A DNA stretch of 64,000 nucleotides from Pseudomonas sp. NC02 (lineage in GTDB: Bacteria > Pseudomonadota > Gammaproteobacteria > Pseudomonadales > Pseudomonadaceae): positions 2,418,001-2,482,000 of the forward strand of contig NZ_CP025624.1 of NCBI RefSeq assembly GCF_002874965.1, given 5' to 3'. Made by a program: the position numbers and the translations under genes. Shown here one piece after another: positions 1 to 8,666 of the stretch. The number at the start of each line of letters is the position of its first letter. Positions within the stretch are counted from its first letter, which is position 1. The notes under the pieces are model-generated. The model was not told where the DNA came from. It did no database searches and saw only the letters and a program-made list of their open reading frames with translations.

Positions 1-1159
1 CCCGCACCATCGGTGCCGGGTTGGATATCTCGTCCACGCCAGCCTTCAACGGCACCGCCGCAGCCTTGACCGGCACTGCATGACTCTGAAGCGATAACGG
101 CTTAAGCACCTCCGCATGCCTATCCAGCGGGGCCGTACCGCCCAACTTGGCAATCTGTTCCAACCACTCCCGTGCCCGCTCGGACCTGACCTTGCCCAGC
201 ACCTGCGCGCCTAGCCGTACCGCCACACCCATACCGCCGGTAGCCCACAGCAACAGCAGGTTGAGCAACACCTCGGTGGTGATTTCCCCGAGCAACTCAA
301 ACATGTAATGCGGCGGCAGCATGCGCATCCAGCTGACCATCGCGGACAGGTAGATGAACAGCAGCGGCTCGTCGCTGAGAATCAACAATCCCTTGGCAAT
401 CGCCTCATGACTGAGCTTCAGGAGCGCTCCAAGCTCGGCTTGGGAGAGGTACTGCAGGAGCTTTTCGCTGTTGGGCTTGATGTCTGCCAACCACTGGTAC
501 AGCTGCGCAATACCGTCCCAGAGGCCGTAAAGCACGTTTTCAAAGCCCCGCGCATAAGCCAGTTGCAGCGAGGTGTAGCGCTCGCCATAACCCGCCTTGG
601 CATAGCTCTCCCATATCGGCTTGAACGTGCTCGTCCACTGACCGCGCAAGTTGCCTTCCAGCGAGCTGAGCTCGGACTGATAGGAGGCATACAGTGCCTT
701 GATGTGATCCTGGGAAACGTTGGGATAAAAACTGACCCGGTACTGCCGGTCGACGGTGCACTCGGTGACTTCGAGAATGCCGCTGGGGCCGATGGTTTTA
801 TGGATGGGGTCGCCGAGGGCGCCACCGTCTTGCGCGACTTCCTGCAGCATCACCGGCGTATTGCCGATGGGCACGAACCGTGTGCTCTGGAACATGTGCA
901 CCAGGGTCAACGGTGAGTTGGCCTTGCAGGTCGCGACGGTGCTGGCGGGATACAGGGAACGGGTGATGGGCGCGACCAGCGAAACCTCGTCGCCGACCTT
1001 GAACACCTGCTCGACATCCAGTGCCGAAAAGCTCCAGAAGCTCTCGGCCCACGCGTCGTAGGTGTTCAGGCAATGTGTGAAGTCATTGAGAACCCCATCG
1101 ACGTCGCGCGTCTTCGGGTCCATCGCCGCCACGACCAGAAAGCCTATGGCGGGATTCAA
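1..1159 (-). CDS. Polymorphic-toxin/T6SS-effector-like large protein, 5' part only
   Basis: The frame is open from TTG at 1159 to the window edge, so the C-terminal part that would name the activity is missing. The visible ~386 residues contain a mixed N-terminal domain, a helical middle (around GYGERYTSLQLAYARG) and a hydrophobic stretch (around EVLLNLLLLWATGGMGVAV, residues ~300-325). A linker rich in Ala, Val and Pro follows. A soluble N-part followed by a hydrophobic helix is common in secreted polymorphic toxins and T6SS cargo effectors, and this is the basis of the call. I do not recognise the family with certainty. The start is odd: a good ribosome site serves an ATG at 1200 whose frame stops after 14 codons and overlaps this TTG as TTGA. 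Either translation is coupled or there is a one-base frameshift. Confidence 0.5.
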   Translation of the reverse strand, partial: MNPAIGFLVVAAMDPKTRDVDGVLNDFTHCLNTYDAWAESFWSFSALDVEQVFKVGDEVSLVAPITRSLYPASTVATCKANSPLTLVHMFQSTRFVPIGNTPVMLQEVAQDGGALGDPIHKTIGPSGILEVTECTVDRQYRVSFYPNVSQDHIKALYASYQSELSSLEGNLRGQWTSTFKPIWESYAKAGYGERYTSLQLAYARGFENVLYGLWDGIAQLYQWLADIKPNSEKLLQYLSQAELGALLKLSHEAIAKGLLILSDEPLLFIYLSAMVSWMRMLPPHYMFELLGEITTEVLLNLLLLWATGGMGVAVRLGAQVLGKVRSERAREWLEQIAKLGGTAPLDRHAEVLKPLSLQSHAVPVKAAAVPLKAGVDEISNPAPMVR

Positions 1160-1200
1160 GAGGCAGCCCCATCGGGCAGGGCATTAATCGAAAAAAACAT
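1156..1200 (-). other. 14-codon leader ORF or frameshifted N-terminus
   Basis: ATG at 1200 has an AGGGA ribosome site about 6 bases upstream and reads MFFSINALPDGAAS before TGA at 1158-1156. The following large frame has no comparable ribosome site of its own. Adding one base to the G4 run at 1170-1167 (minus-strand reading) would join the two frames as one N-terminus without a stop. Confidence 0.5.
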
Positions 1201-1297
1201 CGGCGTTCCCTCGCGCTGTGTGATCAGGCGAGGGACTTTGCAGAGGTTCTCAGGGCAGGGGAGTAGAGGTTATCCGGCAGTTCGGTAGGACGTTTCG

Positions 1298-2059
1298 TTA
1301 AACCTCCGGCAAGGTCGAGCCGCCATCCACCACCAGCGTCTGCCCAGTGATATAGCCCGCCAGGTCCGATGCCAGGAACAGCATTGCCCCGGCAATATCC
1401 GACGGTGCGCCCAGCCGTCCCAGCGGTACCCGGCTGGCGATCTGTGCATTTACCTGGTCATCCCCCAGGTTGCCCATGGCCGGGGTTGCGATCATGCCGG
1501 GCTCCACACCGTTGACTCGCACATTCAAACCGGCCAGTTCCAGCGCCGCATTGCGAATGAACCCGTTGACCCCGGCCTTCGACGCCGCATAGTGACTCAA
1601 CCCCGGAAACGCAACCCGGGGACCTGTGACAGACGACGTAACCAGCACGCAGCCCCTACCCTGACGGCGGAACATCGGCAGCGCCGCCTGGGTCAGCCAG
1701 AACAACGCCGAGAGGTTGACCGCCAAGGTGCGGTCGAGCATCGCGGGAGTGATCTCGGCAAAGGGCGTCAGCGGAAAATACCCGGCGTTATGCACCAGAA
1801 TATCCAGCCGCCCCCAGTCGTGTTCCACCCCTGCAATCAGCTCGAAAACCGCAGCCGCATCCGCCAGATCCACCGTCACCGCTTCCACCTGGCAGCCGCG
1901 CCCGCACAGCTCCAGCGCGAGCGCCTCTGCCAGTTGCAGGTCGGCGATCATCACCCGCGCACCCCGCAGGGCAAACGCTTCGACGATGGCCCGACCAATA
2001 CCCTGGGCGCCACCCGTTACCAATACGTTGCGACCAGTGAAATCCAGGTCTTCATTCAT
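1298..2059 (-). CDS. SDR family NAD(P)-dependent oxidoreductase
   Basis: This is a classical short-chain dehydrogenase of 253 residues. The Rossmann motif TGGAQGIG is at about residues 15-22, NAG follows near residue 90, and the catalytic Ser plus the YAASK Tyr-Lys pair come after that. The C-terminus ends in the usual ITGQTLVVDGGS signature. It should oxidise a hydroxyl or reduce a carbonyl with NAD(P) in the cytoplasm. The start is the ATG at 2059, which overlaps the stop of the upstream SDR by 8 bases and implies coupled translation. It is the last gene of the MoaF-SDR-SDR operon. The substrate cannot be read from the sequence; an aryl alcohol or hydroxyl from amine catabolism is an inference from context. 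Confidence 0.85.
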   Translation of the reverse strand: MNEDLDFTGRNVLVTGGAQGIGRAIVEAFALRGARVMIADLQLAEALALELCGRGCQVEAVTVDLADAAAVFELIAGVEHDWGRLDILVHNAGYFPLTPFAEITPAMLDRTLAVNLSALFWLTQAALPMFRRQGRGCVLVTSSVTGPRVAFPGLSHYAASKAGVNGFIRNAALELAGLNVRVNGVEPGMIATPAMGNLGDDQVNAQIASRVPLGRLGAPSDIAGAMLFLASDLAGYITGQTLVVDGGSTLPEV

Positions 2060-2852
2060 GACGCTGCTCCATACGCGCATAGGCCAGCGTCGGCACATCG
2101 ACGATGCTTGAGCCCCCGTCCGCCACCAGCGTCGCACCCGTAATGATCGACGCGTCACTGGATGCCAGGAAGCGGCACACCCTGGCGATTTCTTCAGCGC
2201 TGGCCGGCCGGCGCAACGGCACATCGGCGCACACCCGGTCATAGGCGTGCTGCAGCGTCTCGCCATGGAAATCCATCAACGGCTGCATTTCCTCATCCGC
2301 CATCGGCGTGCGCACCCAGCCGGGGCACACCGCGTTCACCCGCACCCCGCGCGGGCCATAATCTCGGGCCAGCGAGCGATTGAGCCCGAGCAAGGCATGC
2401 TTGGCCGTGGTGTAGCCGCACACCTCGGGCCCGGCAGCCAGTGAGGCAATCGAACCCATCAGCACGATGTTCCCGGCGCTTTCCAGCAGCAGCGGCAAAC
2501 ACGCCCGCGCACTGTAGAAGGCGCTGTCGAGGTTGCTGCGCAGCGCCGCTTCCCAGGTCTGCGGGCTGGTGTCGGTGGCGCTGCCCACGCCATGGCCGCC
2601 CGCACAGGCCAGCAGCACGTCGATCCGCTCATAGTGCTGGCGAATCTGCGCAATAAAACCCTCCCAGGTCTGCGGGCAGGCTGCATCACCCACCAACACC
2701 AACCTCCCGGTTTCCCGCGCGACCTGCTCCAGCGGCTCGCGGCGACGGCCGATCAGTACCAACTGCGCACCCTCGGCGGCGTACAGCCGGGCGCACGCGG
2801 CACCGATGCCCGTGCCGGCCCCGGTGATCACAATCGTGCGCGGCTCAGTCAT
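2052..2852 (-). CDS. SDR family oxidoreductase
   Basis: A 266-residue short-chain dehydrogenase with cofactor motif TGAGTGIG at residues 11-18 and the active-site Ser and YTTAK (Tyr-x3-Lys). A C-terminal GATLVADGGSS segment is present. Its start at 2852 overlaps the end of the moaF-like gene by 8 bases, and its own end overlaps the next SDR gene by 8 bases, so the three genes form one tightly coupled operon. It is only moderately similar to its neighbour, so the pair looks like two enzymes with separate steps and not a recent tandem duplicate. Substrate unknown. Confidence 0.85.
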   Translation of the reverse strand: MTEPRTIVITGAGTGIGAACARLYAAEGAQLVLIGRRREPLEQVARETGRLVLVGDAACPQTWEGFIAQIRQHYERIDVLLACAGGHGVGSATDTSPQTWEAALRSNLDSAFYSARACLPLLLESAGNIVLMGSIASLAAGPEVCGYTTAKHALLGLNRSLARDYGPRGVRVNAVCPGWVRTPMADEEMQPLMDFHGETLQHAYDRVCADVPLRRPASAEEIARVCRFLASSDASIITGATLVADGGSSIVDVPTLAYARMEQRHE

Positions 2853-3666
2853 CAGGATGCTCCGTGCGATTGAGCACCTGGCAGTAGGAGCTGATGGGAA
2901 AGTTCGATAGCTCATCGAAGGAGGCGTCGGCATAGCCGAAGATCTTGCCGTCGCTGCGGTGTTGCTGCAGGTCGATCAGCACCAGGCCGAGGGTGGGGAT
3001 GATTTTTTCGCGCCAGACGAACAGGTAGAGCTGGTCGGCGATCTTGTAGTAATCGCAGCGGTCGGTGTCGCACAGGCCTTGCTCGACACCCTTGAGGCAT
3101 TGCCAGGCGTAGAACTGGTGGTTGAGGTAGATGTGCTCGTAGACCTCGCTCGGGCTGTAGCGGTACTGGTTGCGCAGGCCGATCAGGTCGGTGGTTGGTG
3201 CGTGGGGGCATTGGCCTGGCTGCCACGGGCGGTCGAGATTGCCGTGGAGAAATTCCACTTCCACCGAAGTCAGCGGCTTGCCGGCAAGGGCGCGGCTGTA
3301 GAGGCCTTCGCGGGTTTGTTCCTGGGTGGGCATGCGCCCGAGCACAGCGGTGAACGAAGCGCTGGCGGTGTCGAGCACTAGGCTGACCGACCAGGCCTGC
3401 GTGCCTTCGCGCTTGATGAAATCCACCAGGTACAGGCCGGGGCGCACCGAGGTCGCACGGTAGGTGGCGCTGCCGCTGGAGTGACCGTCGGCTGCAACCC
3501 AGGAGAGGCTGTCGCGCTCGAAACGGTGCTCGATCTGCCAGCCATTGGCGAAGTGCAGGGTGAAGGCCTTGCCGCTCAGGTCGGCCAGGTTCGGCAGGAT
3601 AAATGCCTCTGGGGCGAAGCCGTCGGCCAGGGCGCCCACGGTGATCCAGTCAGAAGGGGTGGTCAT
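2845..3666 (-). CDS. MoaF-like protein (monoamine-regulon MoaF family)
   Basis: A 273-residue cytoplasmic protein that I recognise as the two-domain MoaF family (MoaF N plus MoaF C; aromatic-rich segments around YRYSPSEVYEHIYLNHQFY in the second half). The family was named in the Klebsiella monoamine regulon, where it lies beside an SDR (MoaE); its biochemical role is unknown and the label 'molybdenum cofactor' is misleading. The start at 3666 is chosen because of GGAG eight bases upstream. It is the first gene of an operon with two SDR genes and lies downstream of a LuxR-type regulator gene on the same strand. The same MoaF/SDR pairing as in the monoamine regulon supports a role in aromatic amine catabolism. 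Confidence 0.75.
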   Translation of the reverse strand: MTTPSDWITVGALADGFAPEAFILPNLADLSGKAFTLHFANGWQIEHRFERDSLSWVAADGHSSGSATYRATSVRPGLYLVDFIKREGTQAWSVSLVLDTASASFTAVLGRMPTQEQTREGLYSRALAGKPLTSVEVEFLHGNLDRPWQPGQCPHAPTTDLIGLRNQYRYSPSEVYEHIYLNHQFYAWQCLKGVEQGLCDTDRCDYYKIADQLYLFVWREKIIPTLGLVLIDLQQHRSDGKIFGYADASFDELSNFPISSYCQVLNRTEHPDD

Positions 3667-3752
3667 TTGCGAAGCTCCGGTTGGGTGGGTGAACACCACG
3701 AATCATCGCGCCCGGGAGCAGGCGCGGGTATCAACCGGATGGTTGAGGCGAA

Positions 3753-4412
3753 CTACAGGAAAAGACTTCCCACCAGTTCTGTGCGACTGCTGACGCCGGC
3801 CTTGCGAAACAGGTTGATCAGGTGGGTCTTGATGGTGGGCAGGCCGACATCCAGCTCCTGGGCCAACTGTTTATTGCTGGCGCCCTGGCGCAACAGCAGG
3901 GCGATCTGGCGCTCCTTGGGTGTGAGACCGGCCAATGCATCTTCAGTGGGCTGCATGTTGGCCACCGCCAGTTGCAGCAAGGTTTGCAGGGCGTTCAGTT
4001 GGGCCAGTTGCTCGCCGGTGAAAGTGCCCTGGTCGGCGGTGCGCAACAGCGAAATCGCCGCCTGGGGCTGGCCGGCGCGCTGGGCGAAAATCTCCACCAC
4101 ATCGACCACGCCATAGCGCCGCAGAAAATCCCCATAGCGCCGGGTATCCCGCGCCGGCTGGCGGGCCATGGCAAGGCCCAGCGGCACCACCGCCAGGCCA
4201 CTGGACAGGCAGTTGCGCGGTTGCAACGGGTCGAATTGGCGGTAGTTGTCGAGGTAGTCGCGGTGCATTTCGCCGCTCATGCCGTGCAACTGGAAATCCC
4301 GGGCTTGCAGCTGGCGGTCGACGCAATAGAACGCGGCCTGGCTGACCGGAATCAAGCGGGTGAAAGCCTGCAGGCACTGGCCGGCGACTTCGTGGGCGGG
4401 GAGAGCGTGCAT
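3753..4412 (-). CDS. LuxR family transcriptional regulator
   Basis: A 219-residue protein with a variable N-terminal ligand or signal domain (residues 1-150) and a C-terminal LuxR/GerE helix-turn-helix (about 155-215, core LTPKERQIALLLRQGASNKQ). It has no receiver-domain Asp motif, so it is not a NarL response regulator. The N-domain does not show the conserved Trp/Tyr/Asp set of acyl-homoserine-lactone receptors, so a catabolic ligand is more likely. It lies just upstream of the moaF-SDR-SDR genes on the same strand, with an 86-base gap, and is the obvious candidate regulator for them. Confidence 0.8.
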   Translation of the reverse strand: MHALPAHEVAGQCLQAFTRLIPVSQAAFYCVDRQLQARDFQLHGMSGEMHRDYLDNYRQFDPLQPRNCLSSGLAVVPLGLAMARQPARDTRRYGDFLRRYGVVDVVEIFAQRAGQPQAAISLLRTADQGTFTGEQLAQLNALQTLLQLAVANMQPTEDALAGLTPKERQIALLLRQGASNKQLAQELDVGLPTIKTHLINLFRKAGVSSRTELVGSLFL

Positions 4413-4464
4413 GGGTGGGCACCTGCGCCAAAAGGCTGCCGACGGGTGCCGGCAGCCGGGGCTA

Positions 4465-4830
4465 TCACACCACGGCGAAGTAGTGTTTGACGAAACTTTC
4501 GCTGACCACTTCCCATAGCACCGGGGTGCCCTTGGTCACGAACCAGCTGTCACCGGCCTTGTAGCGGGTCCTCTGGCCGGTGGACTCGTCGGTGAGCACC
4601 ACTTCGCCGGTGACCACGGTGGCTTGTTCGGCAAACGGGTAGACCATGCGGAACTTGCCCTGGGTGGTGCCGAAATAGGCGCTGCTGACCGGGTCGGTGG
4701 GGGCACCGAAGGTCATTTTGCCGAAGGCCCGGACTTCGCCTTCGAGGATGGTCGAGCCGAGGTCGGCGACGGTGCCCCAGGCGTCGAGTTCGGATAGCTG
4801 GATGTCTTTCTTGAGGGTAACGAGGGTCAT
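4465..4830 (-). CDS. Cupin domain protein (EutQ/DUF861-like)
   Basis: A 121-residue single-domain cupin related to the EutQ/(S)-ureidoglycine aminohydrolase cupin type (segments YPFAEQATVVTGEVVLTDE and AGDSWFVTKGTPVLWEV). The His-rich metal-binding set of canonical cupins is weak here, so it may be a non-metal or scaffold cupin. The start at 4830 has AGGAG eight bases upstream. Small cupins of this type often sit beside FAD amine oxidases in Pseudomonas, as here (oxidase at 4985-6283 upstream, separated by a REP doublet). A role in binding a catabolic intermediate is inference. Confidence 0.75.
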   Translation of the reverse strand: MTLVTLKKDIQLSELDAWGTVADLGSTILEGEVRAFGKMTFGAPTDPVSSAYFGTTQGKFRMVYPFAEQATVVTGEVVLTDESTGQRTRYKAGDSWFVTKGTPVLWEVVSESFVKHYFAVV

Positions 4831-4867
4831 GGCAGTTGCTCCTGATGAGAAAAAATTAGTGACCAAC

Positions 4868-4967
4868 TGTAGGAGCGAGCTTGCTCGCGAAGGTCGTCAA
4901 CGATGACGTTGGCGTCCTGGATTAACGCGGCGCCCTTGGGTTTTTCGCGAGCAAGCTCGCTCCTACA
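4868..4967. repeat. REP doublet (inverted pair)
   Basis: TGTAGGAGCGAGCTTGCTCG and its complement face each other across a ~53-base spacer. This is the Pseudomonas REP/REPIN arrangement. It lies between the FAD oxidase and cupin genes, which are on the same strand, and could form a hairpin in the transcript. Confidence 0.9.
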
Positions 4968-4984
4968 GGTGTCAGGCGTGGGAT

Positions 4985-6283
4985 TTAGCGGCGGCCGTTC
5001 CAGTAACCGGAGAGCTGATGCCAGGACTTGCCGGCGGTAAGCAGCAGCGGGCGGATCGCGTCCTTGCCGATGATGGTCGGGCGATGGATCGAGCTGACCA
5101 AGTCATACCGCGCCGAGCCTTCGCTCATGCCTTCGGCCAGCACCTTGCAGATGATGTGGCTCGGCGTCACGCCGAAGCCCGAATAGCCCTGCACGTAGAA
5201 CGCGTTGCTGCGCCCGGGCAAGGTGCCGATCTGTGGGAACAGGTTCGGGCTGCAGGCCATCGGGCCGCCCCAGGCCAGGTCGATCTTCACGTCCTTGAGG
5301 TACGGGAAAATCTTCAGCATCAGGTTGCGGTTCCAGGCTTTCAAATCGCCGGGAATGTGCTCCACCAAAGGCGTGGCGGCGCCGAACAGCAGGCGGTTTT
5401 CGTTGGTGACGCGGTAGTAGTCGATCACCGGGCGAATGTCGCTGTAGGCCCCGCGAATCGGGCTGATACGGTTGATCAGCTCTTCTGGCAACGGCTCGGT
5501 CATCATCTGGAACGCGTAGGTGTTGATGGTCGAGCGGTGCAGTTCCGGCTCCAGCTTGTTGAGGAAACTGTCGCAGGCCCACAGCAGCTTGCTGGCCTTG
5601 ACCGAACCGCGGCCGGTGCGCACGGTGATGCGCTCGCCATAACTGATTTCCAGCGCCGGGCTGTTCTCGAAAATCCGCACGCCGTGGCCGGCCAGGGCCT
5701 TGGCTTCGCCCAGCAGCAGGTTCAACGAGTGCACATGCCCGCCGCCCATGTGCAGCAGGGCGCTGCTGTAGGCGTCGGAGCCGATGATCTGCTTGACGTC
5801 GGAGCCGCCAAGAAAGCGGATCTCGTGTTGGGTGTTGATGGATTTGAAGTCTTTCTCCCAGGCGCGCAGGGTCTTTTCCTGGCGGGCGTTGAAGCCCATG
5901 TAGCCATAGCCGTGGCAGAAGTCGGCATCGATGTCGTACTTGGCGATGCGGTTCTTGATGATGTCGGCGCCCAGGTCGCTGATCTCGAAGATCTGGCGCA
6001 GGCCGTCTTCACCCACGTCCTTCTTGATCTTTTCCAGGTCGTGGCCGATGCCGGCCATGATCTGCCCACCGTTGCGCCCGGTACCGCCAAAACCCAGGTA
6101 ACGCGCTTCCAGCACGACGATGTTGGTGATGCCTTTTTCGGCGAGCTCCAGGGCGGTGTTGATCCCGGAAAAGCCGCCACCGATGATCACCACGTCGGCT
6201 TCCACGTCCTGCTCCAGGGTGGGGAAGCTGAGGTTGTATTTCTTGGTCGCCGTGTAATAGGTCGGCGTTTCGATATTGATCAT
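4985..6283 (-). CDS. FAD-dependent amine oxidase-like protein (DAO/PuuB type)
   Basis: A 432-residue flavoprotein of the D-amino-acid-oxidase/glycine-oxidase fold. The dinucleotide-binding motif VVIIGGGFSGI is at about residues 30-40 and the second motif FGGTGRNGGQI at about 64-74. The latter is typical of gamma-glutamylputrescine oxidase (PuuB/PauB) relatives. These enzymes oxidise primary or secondary amines to aldehydes and release H2O2. The ATG at 6283 is used because the homology begins there; an upstream extension adds a non-homologous stretch. Context (cupin, LuxR, MoaF, SDRs, then the homoprotocatechuate cluster) suggests an aromatic or polyamine substrate. I cannot tell which. Confidence 0.8.
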   Translation of the reverse strand: MINIETPTYYTATKKYNLSFPTLEQDVEADVVIIGGGFSGINTALELAEKGITNIVVLEARYLGFGGTGRNGGQIMAGIGHDLEKIKKDVGEDGLRQIFEISDLGADIIKNRIAKYDIDADFCHGYGYMGFNARQEKTLRAWEKDFKSINTQHEIRFLGGSDVKQIIGSDAYSSALLHMGGGHVHSLNLLLGEAKALAGHGVRIFENSPALEISYGERITVRTGRGSVKASKLLWACDSFLNKLEPELHRSTINTYAFQMMTEPLPEELINRISPIRGAYSDIRPVIDYYRVTNENRLLFGAATPLVEHIPGDLKAWNRNLMLKIFPYLKDVKIDLAWGGPMACSPNLFPQIGTLPGRSNAFYVQGYSGFGVTPSHIICKVLAEGMSEGSARYDLVSSIHRPTIIGKDAIRPLLLTAGKSWHQLSGYWNGRR

Positions 6284-6440
6284 TGCGCTGCCTGACAGTG
6301 AAGAGCTAATGAGTGTATTAAGGCCGTTGGCGCGCTGGATGTCTTGATTCTGTGTGCCGCCGGTTTTGATCCTGCGCGCCAGAGCCTTCGCCGGCTTCAC
6401 AAGTTATAGCGTGAGGTGGGGAGGAGAGTGTTAGAGTTTC

Positions 6441-6454
6441 GTTAAAACATTAAC
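6441..6454. promoter_or_regulatory. Putative HpaR operator upstream of hpaR-like gene
   Basis: GTTAA-AACA-TTAAC is a perfect inverted repeat 24 bases before the MarR-type start at 6479. The same TTAA-N4-TTAA architecture recurs at 14515-14548 and, in less perfect form, at 16841-16854, which suggests autoregulation by the HpaR protein. Confidence 0.6.
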
Positions 6455-6478
6455 TAAATCTATCGTGACCCTGAGCCT

Positions 6479-6901
6479 ATGTTGAAACCCAGACAATCCC
6501 TGACCCTGACCTTGCTTCAGGCCCGTGAAGCGGCCATGAGTTTTTTCCGGCCCTCGCTGAATGAGCATGGGCTGACCGAACAGCAATGGCGGGTTATTCG
6601 AATTCTCAGCCAGCATGATGAGCTGGAGATTTACCAACTGGCGGAACTGGCGTGCATCCTCAAGCCGAGCATGACCGGCGTGCTGGTGCGCATGGAGGCG
6701 GCGGGGATGGTGCACCGGCGCAAGGCCGAGCAGGATCAGCGGCGGGTGCTGGTGACGCTGGCGGAGAAGGGCAAGGCCAGTTTCGAGTCGATGAGCCAGT
6801 GCATGGAGGAGAATTACCAGCGGTTGCAGGAGCAGTTCGGGGAGGAGAAGTTGCAGGTGTTGCTGGGGTTGCTGGATGAGTTGAAAACCATCAAGCGCTG
6901 A
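6479..6901 (+). CDS. hpaR: HpaR-type MarR repressor (copy 1)
   Basis: A 140-residue MarR-family protein very like HpaR of the homoprotocatechuate operon. It shows the family N-terminus LTLTLLQAREAAMSFFRP, LTEQQWRVIRIL, the recognition helix LKPSMTGVLVRME and the wing DQRRVLVTL. HpaR is a dimeric repressor released by aromatic pathway compounds. The gene lies downstream of, and points toward, the hpa catabolic operon, with which it is convergent. A second paralogue lies at 16989-17411 on the far side. A TTAA-N4-TTAA palindrome at its promoter fits autoregulation. Confidence 0.85.
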   Translation: MLKPRQSLTLTLLQAREAAMSFFRPSLNEHGLTEQQWRVIRILSQHDELEIYQLAELACILKPSMTGVLVRMEAAGMVHRRKAEQDQRRVLVTLAEKGKASFESMSQCMEENYQRLQEQFGEEKLQVLLGLLDELKTIKR

Positions 6902-6918
6902 CACACCGCCGATCCAAA

Positions 6919-7008
6919 TGTGGGAGCGGGCTTGCTCGCGAATGCGGTGGGTCAGCCAACAAACCTGGCACTGATACACCGCTTTCGCGAGCAAGCCCGC
7001 TCCCACAT
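6919..7008. repeat. REP doublet
   Basis: ATGTGGGAGCGGGCTTGCTC and its complement, separated by about 42 bases, lie between the convergent hpaR-like and hpaI genes. The position suits a bidirectional transcript end or an mRNA-stabilising hairpin. Confidence 0.9.
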
Positions 7009-7033
7009 TTTGGATCTTTGTGGTTTCAGAGCG

Positions 7034-7834
7034 TCAGTACACGCCGCCGGTAATGGCCGGTGTTGCGGTGTCTTTGAATTTCGCCGCCAACCCCTGCAAC
7101 CCGCGCATCAACACCGTCGTATCCACCCCTACCGCCACAAACGCCGCCCCAAGCTCGATATACCGCCGCGCCAGTTTCTCATCCGCACTCAAGATGCCCG
7201 CCGCCTTGCCGGCTTTTTGAATCCGCCCAATCGCGTCCTCAATCGCCGCCTGCACCTCGGGGTGCCCGGGATTCCCCCGGTGCCCCATGGCCGCGCTCAG
7301 GTCCGCCGGGCCGATAAACACCCCGTCCACTCCGTCAACCGCCGCAATCGCATCGAGGTTGTCCAGGCCTTCACGGTTCTCGATCTGCACCAGCAGGCAC
7401 ATCTGCGCATCGGCCTCATCCAGGTAACCGGGAATCCTGTTCCAGCGCGACGCCCGCGCCAGTGCGCTGCCCACGCCCCGTACACCACCCGGTGGATAAC
7501 GCATCGCCCGCACCAGCTGCCGTGCCTGGTCAGCCGTCTCCACCATCGGCACCAACAGCGTCTGCACGCCGATATCCAGCACCTGCTTGATCAACGCCGT
7601 ATCGCCGATCACCGGGCGAATCACCGGTTGGCTGTCATAAGGCGCGACAGCCTGCAGTTGGCCGAGCATGCCGCGCAGGTCATTGGGCGCGTGCTCGCCG
7701 TCGATCAGCAGCCAGTCGAACCCGGCATTCGCCGCCAGTTCGGCGCAATAAGCGTCCGCCAAACCGAGCCACAGGCCGATCTGGGTCTCGCCACGTTGCA
7801 GGCGCTGCTTGAAACGGTTGATGGGCATGTCCAT
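7034..7834 (-). CDS. hpaI: 4-hydroxy-2-oxoheptane-1,7-dioate aldolase HpaI
   Basis: A 266-residue class II HpcH/HpaI aldolase, the last step of the pathway. It cleaves 4-hydroxy-2-oxoheptanedioate to pyruvate and succinate semialdehyde. The catalytic and metal regions are visible: IDGEHAPND (His base), VQIENREGL (metal Glu) and [12 protein letters not shown] (metal Asp). The start at 7834 has GGAGG seven to eight bases upstream. It is the distal gene of the hpaG1-G2-E-D-F-X-H-I transcription unit and follows hpaH by 18 bases. Confidence 0.95.
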   Translation of the reverse strand: MDMPINRFKQRLQRGETQIGLWLGLADAYCAELAANAGFDWLLIDGEHAPNDLRGMLGQLQAVAPYDSQPVIRPVIGDTALIKQVLDIGVQTLLVPMVETADQARQLVRAMRYPPGGVRGVGSALARASRWNRIPGYLDEADAQMCLLVQIENREGLDNLDAIAAVDGVDGVFIGPADLSAAMGHRGNPGHPEVQAAIEDAIGRIQKAGKAAGILSADEKLARRYIELGAAFVAVGVDTTVLMRGLQGLAAKFKDTATPAITGGVY

Positions 7835-7852
7835 GAAACAGTCCTCCAGTAT

Positions 7853-8656
7853 TCAGACAAAGCGGCAGGAGATGGAACCCAGCATGTCGTAGTCGACATG
7901 GAAGGTGTCACCCGGATTCGCCGCCACCGGGCGGGTGAAGGAGCCGCCGAGGATGATCTGGCCGGGTTGCAGGGTGACGTCGTACGGCGCCAGTTTGTTC
8001 GCCAGCCAGGCCACGCCCTTGGCCGGATGGTTAAGTACCGCAGCCGACACCCCGGACTCTTCGATCACCCCGTTGCGGTATAGCACCGCCGGCACCTTGC
8101 GCAGGTCGATCTCGGTGGGGCGCACGGCGCGGCCGCCCATCACCACGCCGGCATTGGCGGCGTTGTCGGAAATGGTGTCGAATACCTTGCGGGTGGCGTT
8201 GGTGTGCGGGTCGATCTGCTGGATGCGTGCGTCGATGATTTCCAGCGCCGGGATCACCCATTCCGTGGCATCGAGCACATCGAAAATCGTGCAGTTCGGG
8301 CCCTTGAGCGGCTTGCCGAGGATGAACGCCAGTTCCACTTCCACCCTCGGCACGATGAAGCGCTCGAAGGGGATGTCGGTGCCTTCGTCGAAGAACATGT
8401 CATCGAGCAGGGCGCCGTAATCCGGCTCGGTGATGTTCGACGACACCTGCATCGCCCGCGACGTCAGGCCGATCTTGTGCCCGACCAGCTTGCGCCCGTC
8501 CTTGATTTTCCGGGCCACCCAGGCGCGCTGGATGGCGTAGGCGTCTTCAATCGTGATGTTCGGATGCTCCAGGGAAAACTGGCGCACCTGTTCACGGGAA
8601 CGCTCGGCCTGGTCGAGGCGGGCGGCGGCTTGCTGAATAAGGGCTTGATCAAGCAT
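7853..8656 (-). CDS. hpaH: 2-oxo-hept-4-ene-1,7-dioate hydratase HpaH
   Basis: A 267-residue member of the FAH/MhpD hydratase family with [11 protein letters not shown], the acidic metal-binding region [15 protein letters not shown], and GGSFTRP near the C-terminus. It adds water to 2-oxohept-4-enedioate, giving the substrate of HpaI. The ATG at 8656 was chosen because the family starts with MLDQ; the frame is open further upstream without support. It follows the transporter hpaX by 10 bases. Confidence 0.93.
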   Translation of the reverse strand: MLDQALIQQAAARLDQAERSREQVRQFSLEHPNITIEDAYAIQRAWVARKIKDGRKLVGHKIGLTSRAMQVSSNITEPDYGALLDDMFFDEGTDIPFERFIVPRVEVELAFILGKPLKGPNCTIFDVLDATEWVIPALEIIDARIQQIDPHTNATRKVFDTISDNAANAGVVMGGRAVRPTEIDLRKVPAVLYRNGVIEESGVSAAVLNHPAKGVAWLANKLAPYDVTLQPGQIILGGSFTRPVAANPGDTFHVDYDMLGSISCRFV

Positions 8657-8666
8657 GACAAAATCT

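Noticed and set aside
1156..1170. Programmed ribosomal frameshift at the start of the toxin-like gene
   Set aside because: No classical slippery heptamer or downstream pseudoknot is evident; indel or coupled translation explains it more simply.
2845..3666. Molybdenum-cofactor biosynthesis role for the MoaF-like gene
   Set aside because: The family name comes from the monoamine regulon; no other molybdopterin genes are nearby.
4868..4967. Regularly repeated short sequences as a CRISPR array
   Set aside because: The repeats are isolated inverted pairs scattered through the window, not direct repeats with uniform spacers; they are REP doublets.
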